Shown: positions 1-9,099 of the stretch, piece by piece
Layout of the letters: every line of letters begins with the position of its first letter
How positions within the stretch are numbered: position 1 is the stretch's first letter
Source: Rhynchopus euleeides
Taxonomy: Eukaryota > Euglenozoa > Diplonemea > Diplonemida > Diplonemidae
Assembly: GCA_963210315.1 (NCBI GenBank)
Contig: OY723260.1
Coordinates: forward strand, 682,001-746,000
Direction: 5' to 3'
DNA length: 64,000 nucleotides
Notes under the pieces: model-generated
What the model was told of the DNA's origin: nothing
What the model saw: the letters and a program-made list of their open reading frames with translations, nothing else
Database searches by the model: none
Made by a program: the position numbers and the translations under genes

Positions 1-1669
1 TTGATGCAGAGTTAGCCTCGATATACTTTCCAGTGTTCGAACCACCAGCGCTGCTAAACGTGGAACGGCTCGTCGGGCTCGCACTGCTCCGAATCGTTTC
101 GGCTTCATTTGCTGTTTCGTTCTGAAGGATTGATTCTGGCATGAAGGCTTTGAACTCCTCCAGGCGTGCTACCGTCTTGCTCATGCCAGTCATCAGGCGA
201 CGCGTCTCGGAAACCATCACACACTTCGCCTCGTACCGCTCCACCTGGCTTGCTGCAGCCTCCGTCTCCATGTTCCCCACATCGGCAATGGCAGTGGCAA
301 GGCTCTTCATTGGCAGTGCGATGAACACAATCTCCAGCACAGAGACCGTGGCATCAAAGGCAAGCACAAGTGCCGTGAAGATGATGAGGAGTACCAGCGC
401 CTCCTGCACCTTGCCCTGCACAGACGACGTGGGGCGCATCCACACCAGCTCCAGGTTCAGGTGCTTCCCGTCTTCACGCCGCAGGAAGTACTCCTCCCCG
501 TCCAGCGTTTCCTTCATGAAGGTGCCGTACGGCTTGTCCGCCACAGCACGGTAGCCGTCCTGCACAAACTTCGATAGGTTGACCACGTGCAGCGAGCAGC
601 CCAGGTCAGAAGGGACGTTGTCACCGCCTTCGGGTGGCTGGCACCAGTGGGGAATAATGCCGCCTTCCGTCGACGCATACACCACATTCGACGCACGGTC
701 CACCAGCATCGCAGTCGTGTCGGGGCGCTCCCGCTTGTACTCCATGAAGGGCGGCTGGAAGGACCTGTACAGGAATCCCACATACAGCAGCACAGCCTTG
801 TATGTGCTCCACGGGTGCGGTGGGGGCGGCGGCACAAAAATCGCCTCCAACTCCGTGTATGTGTACATGTTTCCGTCCGATGCATACCAACGCCGCGGGT
901 TGTTCCACCTTGACATCACCGACCCTGCCACGGGCGGATCGGTGTACACACCGCCGCCGGGAAGCGGCGTCTTGCTCGGCCCGTCGCGTGGGTCGTACCC
1001 CATCATGTCCCATACGTATGTTGACACACCGTCGAACTCATACATGTACTCCCCAAGATACCCCGTTTCAGGTTCCACGGCGTACGACGGGATCCGCATC
1101 GCTGCTGCCTTCGTGCCGTCTGGTGTGAGTGGGAACATCTCTGGCGGCAGCTGGTCGTTGTAATCGCCAAAGATCAACTGCCGCGATCCGTTGCGCAGGA
1201 CGTCGCCCCAGATCGACGCGTACAGGCTGGACCTGTTTGCGGGGCTGTGCGTCACCAGCCCGCATGCGAAGCTGAACAGCGTCTCTGATGACGAAACCTG
1301 TGCGTATTGGAACGATCGCATCACCCGCGACCACTCGCTCGAGTTGTACGAATGGATTCTCTCATGCGAGTACACGAACTTCTTCAGCGTGCTTGCCTGC
1401 CGTTCCACGAAGTGCACGTGCTCCAGCAACTTGCCACGCAGGCCCTTCAGCTCGCCGTCGCTTGTCTCCGCCATCGAGTCCTCCAGCGACTCTAGCCCCT
1501 GAAAGTACAGAATCAGCCCGCCTGCCATCGACGACATGGTGCTCACAAACGTAGCGACGAGAATCACCCCCATCACAGGGACGTTGAACTGCATCCCCAT
1601 TGCTGCAACCTGACGCGGTGCTGTGTAAAGAATATCTGTGTGGTGTCTGCAGTGGCTGCACCGACGCAT
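1..1669 (-). CDS. Cache-domain receptor cyclase-like protein, N-terminal part (continues beyond the window)
   Basis: The minus-strand frame is open from an ATG at 1669 to the window edge, giving 556 residues with no stop. Residues about 30-57 form a membrane span, about 60-415 look like an extracellular Cache-type sensor (it has the typical MLVDRASNVVYAS turn and ends NLELVWMRP), and about 422-453 form a second span. A HAMP-like linker follows and leads to FKAFMPESIL at 506-515. The receptor at 15597-20793 has the matching motif YKTFMPEAIF directly before its cyclase domain, so I infer that a cyclase lies beyond the left edge. It would be a plasma-membrane receptor. A second in-frame ATG at 1600 would remove the cysteine-rich first 23 residues and start just before the first span. 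The T-run at 1672-1681 is the tail of a LINE fragment, so the native promoter may have been displaced. Reading frame and membrane layout are seen; catalytic activity is inferred. Confidence 0.8.
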   Translation of the reverse strand, partial: MRRCSHCRHHTDILYTAPRQVAAMGMQFNVPVMGVILVATFVSTMSSMAGGLILYFQGLESLEDSMAETSDGELKGLRGKLLEHVHFVERQASTLKKFVYSHERIHSYNSSEWSRVMRSFQYAQVSSSETLFSFACGLVTHSPANRSSLYASIWGDVLRNGSRQLIFGDYNDQLPPEMFPLTPDGTKAAAMRIPSYAVEPETGYLGEYMYEFDGVSTYVWDMMGYDPRDGPSKTPLPGGGVYTDPPVAGSVMSRWNNPRRWYASDGNMYTYTELEAIFVPPPPPHPWSTYKAVLLYVGFLYRSFQPPFMEYKRERPDTTAMLVDRASNVVYASTEGGIIPHWCQPPEGGDNVPSDLGCSLHVVNLSKFVQDGYRAVADKPYGTFMKETLDGEEYFLRREDGKHLNLELVWMRPTSSVQGKVQEALVLLIIFTALVLAFDATVSVLEIVFIALPMKSLATAIADVGNMETEAAASQVERYEAKCVMVSETRRLMTGMSKTVARLEEFKAFMPESILQNETANEAETIRSSASPTSRSTFSSAGGSNTGKYIEANSAS

Positions 1670-1670
1670 T

Positions 1671-2979
1671 CTTTTTTTTTTGTACGACCTGTGTTGCCAG
1701 TTTTTGTTTTGTTTTAGTTTTGATTTGCTCGCTTTGTTTTGGGGGTTTCCCTCTTCAGCGGTCCCGCTTCAGAGGGCTCAACACAGGCGAGGTTCAGTCC
1801 TCTGTGAGGCGCTTATGTTGGGGGCCGGTTGGTTGCCCCCCCGGCCCCCAGTACTTCGGGCCGCGTCAGGCGCTGCGGCGCCACGGCGGGGCTGTCATCC
1901 CTCGCAGTTTTCTGTTCGTGGTGGGGGGGGGGGGGTTCGTTCTTTTGATTGTTGAGTTTATGTTTTATGCCAGGAGATGTTGCCTATGGCTTCCGCTCGT
2001 TGATCAGCGTGTGTATCGGCGCGTCGCCCAGCAGTTCTGCGGCGGTCAGGTATCGCATGACGTCTTGCGGGTGACGGAATAACAGCCGCCTTGGATTGGT
2101 GGTATGTAGGAAGCTGTCCTGCTCTTGTTTCAATTTCGGGCAGTTGAAGAGGTGTGTGACCGTGCAGGCCTCGCCACAGGCTGTGCAAGGCGGCGCTTTC
2201 TCTTTTCCCTTATCCACCAGGAAGTCCCATACCAGGCTGTGGCGCCCCGTTCGGAGCCGCCGTAGCTGGACCTCTCCGCGCCGCTTCAGGGTCGGGTTGC
2301 GGAGTGGATGGCGCGTGAGGCGGTCATCTTTCCAGTACAGTGTGTGGGTACCCGGCCTCATATGGTCGTGCATCCTGCGGGCCGCTGCTCGCGCTCCCCT
2401 GTAGGTGAGGGGCTCCGTCTGTCGCAGCTTTTGGCCTTGCTGGGCCAGCCGGTCCGCCACCTCATTTCCGTCTATCCCGACGTGGGACGGCACATACTGC
2501 ATGTGGAGTGTCACTCCCTTATCGGTCGTTACGCTGTGTAGGAGACCCCATATAGTGTGCATCACTTCCTCCCGCACCCGGGCCGGGCCCCCTTCTAACG
2601 CCTTTAGCGCACTTTGCGAGTCGGTGCACAGGACGACGACGTCTCCGGTTTCGACTAACTTCACGAGCACGCGGAGGGCCTCCCTTATCGCTACCAGCTC
2701 TGCCTGAAACGCGGAGGCGTGACGACCAGCATTTTCCACCACCTTTGTGTGGGGGAGGACTTCCCCCGTCTTGTACATTCTGATGACCAACTGCATGTGG
2801 AATTTAGGACAGACACATGCTCCAACCAGGCGATGTGATGTGATGTGTGTGTGTGAAATCACACGCCATCTATGTGGTACAGCAAAAGGTGGGTTCTGGT
2901 GGCACGACAGCTCGCACAGAGGTTCGGCAAGACACCAGGGCGGGGTGGGGGCTGGGCCTGCTGTTTGAACACCCACCAC
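1671..2979 (-). mobile_element. 5'-truncated non-LTR retrotransposon (LINE) 3' end
   Basis: An RNase H and zinc-knuckle reading frame is followed on the minus strand by about 300 bases of untranslated sequence and then an A-run (T at 1672-1681 on the plus strand). This is the expected 3' end of a LINE. The reverse transcriptase and endonuclease are missing, as in a 5'-truncated insertion. The 5' limit is not certain and no target duplication was found. Confidence 0.65.
1984..2979 (-). pseudogene. RNase H plus zinc-knuckle C-terminus of a LINE ORF2
   Basis: The open frame is 331 residues. From about residue 60 it resembles the RNase H domain found after reverse transcriptase in I/Ingi-type LINEs. 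The catalytic positions Glu94 (QAELVAIREA), Asp120 (CTDSQSALKAL), His166 (YVPSHVGID) and Asp176 (GNEVADRLA) can be recognised. The first active-site Asp is absent, which fits truncation. A CxxC...H...C knuckle (CTACGEACTVTHLFNC) lies near the C-terminus, and the frame ends with a normal stop. The first 50 or so residues look like chance extension upstream of the truncation. In life the domain removes RNA from the cDNA hybrid during reverse transcription. This copy cannot be autonomous. Confidence 0.75.
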
Positions 2980-4136
2980 TGGTCCTCTTGGTGCAATCCA
3001 ACATATCGAGGCGCCGCAGGGGGGAAGGGGAGGGGCAGCGGGTTACTTCAATCAGTTGCATCACCAAGTGTCCCAACGTTTGCAGGTCGCACAACTGCCC
3101 CTCCCCTACCCCACTCCGATCAAGACCCAGACCTCCACCTAAAAGTGCAGCCGCCATCTGCCTGGCAGCAATTTTTCTTCCTCGAGCTGAAAATATTTGC
3201 GCCTGCAAATGGGAAAGAAGAACCAGCGGGTCTTCGTCGATCGCGAGAACACCCCACACGCCTGCTGCGGGTGTGGTGTGTAGCAATGCGTTGTTCGCAC
3301 AGCTCCAAAATATATTGGCTGCATTCAGAATGTGGCAAAACTCGGCTGTCTTGTCTTGTTCCGACTGTCCAGTCCAACCGAACCCAGACTCGCTTGATAC
3401 CCCTGAAAGGGTCATATTGGTTTGACCCTTTTCGTAACACAACTGTGACACCACGTCATAAAGTCACAACTGACCGTTGTGACTTTGTTAGCCGTTGCAG
3501 TAGGATTGCCACTCTCTCAATGCACACGAGAGCTACCTTCATTTACCCACCCAGCCGACCCCACCAGTGCTGCCAGGCGTGCCCAAACAGGTGGTGCAGG
3601 GTTTGGGCTGAATGCAACTCACCCCGAAGGGATCAAACAAAATCGTACTCCTTTCGCTTTATTCGAGACACCCTGTCCAGCAACTGTGGGAGAACAGTTC
3701 CGGACTACTTTTTGTTGAGCAGGAGCCACATGGGAGTGGTGGGAGTGCGTTCCCACCCCACGTGTGTTCAAAGGTTTGCTTTGTTGGAACGCAGACCCCA
3801 CTCTTTGTGTACACCACTCCCCGGTCTGATGAAGTGGTGTGAGTAGGGACGCACGATCCAGCTAAAGGCACAGAAAGTTTCCCCAGTTGGCGACGCCGAA
3901 CTAACAAAACAATTTAAACGAGGATCCACACGTGTCCCTTTGCAGCCCAGATCTGCGGATGAAGAGGCACAGACCGGTGCCCTCGAGAGCGAAGTGTCAT
4001 CGAGGCATGCTTGTTTGAAGAGAAATAATTACTTGGGTACACCTGAGCGGGAGCGATGCCGTGCGACGCGCGTTTGACACGAGCAACCTCCCAAAAGAAA
4101 CTGCGGGGTCTTCTCCGTCCTGCACGTGTGGCACCA
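2980..4136. other. Intergenic, repeat-derived
   Basis: No gene is supported. Bases about 3640-3730 belong to a dispersed repeat (an ACACCCTGTCCAGCAACTG-like core followed by CTACTTTTTGTTGAG) also found at 32650-32770, 43805-43990 and 56515-56715. Two compact hairpins lie at 3388-3425 and 3460-3486. Long overlapping open frames on both strands here show no domain and cross the repeat. Confidence 0.6.
3460..3486. repeat. Perfect 11-bp stem hairpin
   Basis: AAAGTCACAAC and its complement are separated by 5 bases. No T-run follows, so it is not read as a terminator. A weaker stem (AAAGGGTCA...TTGACCCTTT) lies just before it. Confidence 0.7.
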
Positions 4137-4398
4137 CACGGTAGCCAGGATACTGTGGGATATCCCACCTTTGTTTGGAATTTCCGGGAAAAGCCGGGAA
4201 ATACCGGTAAAAGTCGACACCCCCCTGAAAGTGACATATCCCTCGTTTTGGTCAAACCATATCCCGCCGGCTATAGGGGGTCATATCCCCCCCCCCCCCT
4301 CCCCTGGCGGGATATCAAACCCGCAAGGGAGACCTCCCCCGCGGGATAAACCGCCCCCATATCCCGTTTTGATATCCCACAGAATCCTGGCCACCGTG
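4137..4398. mobile_element. MITE-like element, about 262 bp
   Basis: The left end (CGGTAGCCAGGATACTG, then TGGGATATC) is repeated inverted at the right end (GATATCCCACAGAATCCTGGCCACCG). The inner part is full of GGGATATC palindromes and a C-tract. No coding capacity and no clear target duplication. Similar GATATCCC palindromes occur at 43100-43260. Confidence 0.6.
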
Positions 4399-6163
4399 CG
4401 TACGCTTCGGTTTCTCATACACCGCAGAAGGCTCATGCTGCCCCACCCGACCCCCCCCTCCCCTCCTCTCCCAATCGGGCAACACGCATGATGTGGCATC
4501 CCATATCCCTTGCGGCGTTCGATCACCATATCGGAGGTGCATGGGCGGGAGTCGTAGACGCCTTTGGCAGCAATTGAGGTGTCGTTAAGAACAGAGAGGT
4601 CGCTGCCGGGACCAGTGCGCCGGTGATGCCCGGATTTACCCTGGCATGATGGTTCCTTTTCAGTCCCCAGAGATGCAGAAACGGGAGGGACACGGCGTGG
4701 ATCTTCGTCAAGCAGCGCAGACTTCACTGAGCGCCTGCTCGTGATCGCCACTGTCTCAACACGGGGATAGTCTAGGTCAGCACGTGTCTGGAGCCACAGG
4801 TTCATGACGTCTTGGCACAGCCCTATCACTGGCCAGCTGATAGGCGCTTGTGACGAGAGCTTGCTAAAGGCTCCTATCTCACTTGCAGGGTGTGACAAAA
4901 AATTCATCCATGTGACAGGCTGAGAGGGCGCGGTGGTTCGGGTTTCTATACGTGGGTGTCGAAGAGACATCAGCGGTACTGCTAGGAACATCAGAGGTAG
5001 TGGGGGAGTCGAAGTGGAGTTGTAGGGAGCGCAGCAGGATGGTATCCAGGGAGTAGGCTAGCCGTATCGGATGATGAGCTTGAGGTGTGATTACCCAGAC
5101 GCCACCAGCAGGTGGCGGGGGGGTTGGGTAGGTCGCTCTGCGACACAGCACCTGCCGTCGACAGCGAGATCGGCGTAGCTCTCCAGGGTGTACATATCAG
5201 GTCTACTCATGTGGCCGGGGTAAGGCGTGCCGAGTGTTGTGTGGACGCAGCCGGTAGCGACATGCGGACCCGCGGGTACGGGCGCCGTGAGTGGGGAGCC
5301 GGACGCGTCCTTCGCTGTGTGCCTGCCATGGCTCTATTCGACGTCGGGGCCAATGACATACCTGCCGGGCTGCGCTGTCAGATAGCCGACTGCGCTGGCA
5401 TCTCCATACCCCGGCCAGAAGGGTGCGTCTTTGGGATTCTCATCCACTACAAGTCAGTCTGAATCACTTGGCTCGTCGCAAGGCCGGTCTGGACCGCCAG
5501 GAAGGGAAGGGGAGTGAAGGGGATATCTCTTTTCCTCATCTGCTATTTTACAAAGTTCCGGCCGGCAGGTACAACATGCCGTGGTCGTCCAATCGCCGTA
5601 CAACAAGAGCCGTACGGACCTCTTTATCAGCAGGTCTGTGCTGCCTTTTCCTGACCTCTGTCCTCGTCTGGGGAAAAACCAAATATTTACAGGAACATAA
5701 GCACGCGCATGAGCCCGCACGACATGGGTGTCGTGCAGTGGGGGACGGGTACCGAGTCCAAAAGCGTAGCAACCGTGCGTTGACGCTTCCACCACCCTGC
5801 TGCTTTGATGTGGGTGCGGAGCACATGTGAACACGAGATAGCTAGACACACAGAAAAGAAGCAGGTCATCGGAAGCACTCCTACACTTTTACGCATCATA
5901 AATGTGCTCAAAAAAACCATGTGGCTGTGCAAATCTGAAGAGAAGAGCTGAAGGATATCCGTCTATTCCGAGAACACCCCACACCTGCAGCGTTGTGACG
6001 TTCTGCAACTACTGCAGCAACCTGGTTTGCACGGGTACAGGTTCCTGCATTGTGAGCACAACTCTCCCTCGAAAAACAAGTCCACATTGGGGGGTCTCGG
6101 GATCTGGTGAGAGTCAGTGAGAAAAAGTGGAAAGGGAAAACGGGAGATTCAAAAGGGGACAAC
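4399..6163. other. Intergenic, nothing recognised
   Basis: About 1.8 kb without a supported gene. The frames are short, overlap on both strands and show no motif. The stretch at 5960-6050 resembles 3235-3310 (a shared GAGAACACCCCACAC core), suggesting decayed repeat material. Confidence 0.5.
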
Positions 6164-6251
6164 GGGGGCCTTGGCTGTCAGTCACTCTCAGTCAGTTTTC
6201 AGCCAAAAATAGCTGAAAGCCCACTGTCAGTCACCGGTAGCCAAGGCCCCC
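6164..6251. repeat. 88-bp foldback element
   Basis: A 13-bp perfect inverted repeat (GGGGGCCTTGGCT) closes an 88-base unit that also contains inner CAGTCAC repeats and GCTGAAA complements. AAC lies directly on both sides (6161-6163 and 6252-6254), which may be a 3-bp target duplication. Probably a minute MITE. Confidence 0.6.
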
Positions 6252-7070
6252 AACAGGTGGCCGGTTTCAAACATCCAGCAGCTCCCGGTTCACTTGTACA
6301 ACTGCCGCAGCCGGCGCGCCTCAGGCGTATCGAGGTTGAACACCAGGCGACCGCCTTTTGTGATTTTTTGCGATTTTTTGTGGTCCGTTTGTACCCAAAT
6401 TGCAACGTCCGTTTGTGATTTTTTGCGATTTTTTTTGACCCCAAAAAATTTCGACTGGCCCGACAGCACCACCAGCCCACCATTTTTTTTGGTACCCGGG
6501 GGCGAACCGGGGGACTGCTACGAGGTAAGGCCCATATTGTGAAGGAGATATTAGTGAGTCCCATATTGAATTATTCTACAGGAGTTATCTCTGGTGGTGA
6601 GAGGTTGTTGTGTTGTCCATGTTTGAGAAAGTAGCCTGAGGAAGCAAGGGAAAAAGTTGTCCCATGCTTCCTCAGCCCAGCCTGAAAACCCCGATACTCT
6701 GAAGGAATTGTCACATTGTGAACCAATCCTATGTTCTGAAGGAATTTCACTGTCTGGAAAGAGCAGGAAAAAAGAGTCCAAAAGTGCCTGTCCCTCCCTC
6801 GAACTGCTCATTTTCTGATCATCCTCCGTTGTCCCCCCCCTTCCCTCCATCAAAGGTACAAGCAAAAAACATTCCCAGCCCAACTCCCAGCCAAAACCTT
6901 TGTTCTGAAGGAATTGGTCACCTACTTTCTAGACGAATTCTTGACGAATTTGCTGTCAGGAAGTGGCTGGACAGCCAACTTTCTGGACAACTTTGCTGTC
7001 AGGAAAAATTGCTGAAACTGTGAAAAAAGAGGACAAAATTGCCTGGACCTGCCTTATACCACCCATGCTA
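6252..7070. other. Intergenic, low-complexity
   Basis: T-rich direct repeats (TGTGATTTTTTGCGATTTTTT) occur at 6358-6435, and three copies of TCTGAAGGAATT lie between 6698 and 6915. No gene is supported. Confidence 0.5.
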
Positions 7071-7337
7071 TAAAGGAGGGGTGACACACACACACACACA
7101 CTGGAAGCCGGAGATTGCGCCTGCTGATACTGAGGCGCAATCTTCGCGACGACGCGTTGAAAAGAGCGCGGAATAGCCGCCGAACGAAAGATGGTGGGAG
7201 AGGGGATGCAGCGGGTGCGCTTCGGAACCGCACGCAACACCTGCTTCCGGAGGAAACGAGAACGAGAAGGGCGGACAGCACGTGTCTTGCGCTCCAAGAA
7301 GCGCAAGGCCTGTGAGGCCCGTGGGAAAGGGGAAGGC
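7071..7337 (-). repeat. Fragment of the element that carries the 27262-30285 ORF
   Basis: This stretch matches 27304-27565 almost base for base. It would encode the C-terminal residues (ERKTRAVRPSRSR ... IAPQYQQAQSPASS) of the 1007-residue protein at 27262-30285. The match stops sharply on both sides. It is therefore a short 3'-end copy of that element inserted downstream of the membrane-protein gene, showing that the ORF belongs to a mobile family. Confidence 0.75.
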
Positions 7338-7565
7338 TTTCAGGAATCTGAATGCCCACAGCTCCAGGGCTCTTGGGGTGTCTGCTGCTTGTCGAGGATT
7401 TTCAGGAATCTTGGATTTGTCCAGACCTGTGAGCACTCATGGATTTGTGCCCTCCTGGTTGGTTTTCGTTGGGCCTGCGAGTCTGTCAAGGTTGTTCGAG
7501 CTTGCCGAGAGCCCTGCAGCACACACGTGAGCAGAGAAGTGCAGTAGGACGCTTCGCCAGCGGGT

Positions 7566-9099
7566 TCAAATGTAGTCTTCATCCTCAGGACGTGCGCACA
7601 GCTGACGCCCCTCGTAGGACAGCGGAGTCCCTGTTCTGATCATCTGGTCCTCCAACCCCTCTTCAGAAGGGGTGCTGCTCGTATTGACATTGGAACCAGG
7701 GGCTGGGTCGATGCGCTTGTAGTTGTTTTGGCGCAGCAACGGCATCTCGATCTCGACCTCCTCACGTGGAACGGCAGGTGCAGCTGGCTGTGGTGCGTAC
7801 GACCCGTGCACCTTTCGCACGACCAGCCACATCACCCACTCCGGCATCATCAGCTCCACTGCGACGGTCACACTGGCAACAGAGAGGAAGGCAACGAACA
7901 ACCACCCGCCGACAGGATCCACTCCCTGCGTGCCGTACAATGCGTGTGCGGCGATGGGTGCTCCTGCCGGCAGCAGCAACATCGGGACAAGCCTGCACAG
8001 GGCACGCACGACGTGTGGCAGGTCGCGCACACGAACACCGTCGGCCAAGAGCATGAGTGTGAGCAGGTTCACGCCAAAGAAGGAGGGCTGAGACTCCCGT
8101 GACTCCCGCACAGCAGAGGGTGTTGAGCGCCACCCCTCATTGTGAAGATACCTCCACAGGTGGGTGTAGTCGCCGTCGAATGATCCAGAGGTCCGCCGTG
8201 CCAAGATCTCCCCGACAAGGTAGGTGTGGTCGCAGGCGGTACTCCCAAGAAAGCCCGGACACCCGGTGGCGAAGCGCACATAGTCCTGGTGGGAGCCCAC
8301 GAACTCAGCAATCGCATCATACACGCAAGGCCTGTCCAGCACACCTGACTGTTTGATTACACGCAAGGCCTCCTCCTGGCGCCACAGGTCACATTTTTAC
8401 GATAATACCACTTTTTGAAAAGTGGTATTATCGTAAAAACCCCCAGAAAAAAGTGGCATTATCGTAATTACCCCAACAGAATATAAACTCAACACGGACT
8501 GCTAACCACACCACAGACGGGAGGGCACACACCACCACCCAGCCGTCTGCGTCATCACCACCCCTCAGCACAGGCCGTGCCAAGTCCAGCAGCACGGCAA
8601 GAGCAAAGGTGGAGCACACCCCCACCGCTGCCTGCAGGACGTACAGCCACGAATCCTTCAGCAGGCCTGCAAAGGCACACCCGAGCACGACGGGGCGTGC
8701 GGCCGCTGCCACAGGGTAGATGAAGAGCGCGGTGGTGCGCATGGCGGCCAGCGATTCCTCTGTGGCGTCTGTGTCGTTCAGCGCAGGGCACGTCCGGTTC
8801 GTCTCTGTGATGACTGTGCTGTTCAGGTCATGCCACGTCTGGTTCGCCTCCCCCAGCCACGTGCACCGCAGCAGCCCATCCTCGTGCCAGGGCTCGGGCT
8901 GCCGCGACGGATCCCAGATGTTGACCACCTCTGCATCTGCGTGGTGTGCCGTGTAGTAGGGTCCGTCCCTGTTGAAGCAGGACACAATCAGCACAGGGCA
9001 CACGATGGACAGCAGCAGTGCAAGCGTCCCCAACCCACCACGGAGCGACTGGCGTGTGGCGCGTTGCCATATTTCAAAAAAGCTCGGGTCATCAGACAT
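7566..9099 (-). CDS. Multi-span membrane protein of unknown function (two exons)
   Basis: Two open frames join through a predicted intron at 8345-8471 (GTAATT donor, TCAG acceptor) to give 468 residues, starting MSDDPSFFEIWQR at 9099. Exon 1 has a first hydrophobic span (about 22-42), a loop rich in N-glycosylation sequons (NQT, NST, NRT, NDT) that is probably extracellular, and three more spans. Exon 2 has a charged stretch, three further spans and an acidic, Ser/Pro-containing tail ending EDEDYI, probably cytoplasmic. No family was recognised. Without splicing, exon 1 would stop within the palindrome at 8394-8469 shortly after FIFCWG. Alternative acceptors exist nearby, so the exon 2 start is less certain than the frame. 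The gene lies on the same strand as the two receptor cyclases and between them. That both act at the membrane is only a suggestion. Confidence 0.6.
8394..8469. mobile_element. Three-armed palindromic MITE inside a predicted intron
   Basis: A perfect palindrome with 22-bp arms (TTACGATAATACCACTTTT and complement, 2-base loop) fills 8394-8439. A third, one-mismatch arm follows at 8446-8469. On the coding strand the third arm begins 3 bases after the GT donor, so the element supplies the sequence next to the splice site. It may be a MITE that landed in an intron, or the sequence that created the intron. Confidence 0.65.

Noticed and set aside
2847-3846. Long open frames on both strands, up to 324 residues
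   Set aside because: They cover a dispersed repeat, have no domain or codon preference, and overlap each other on opposite strands.
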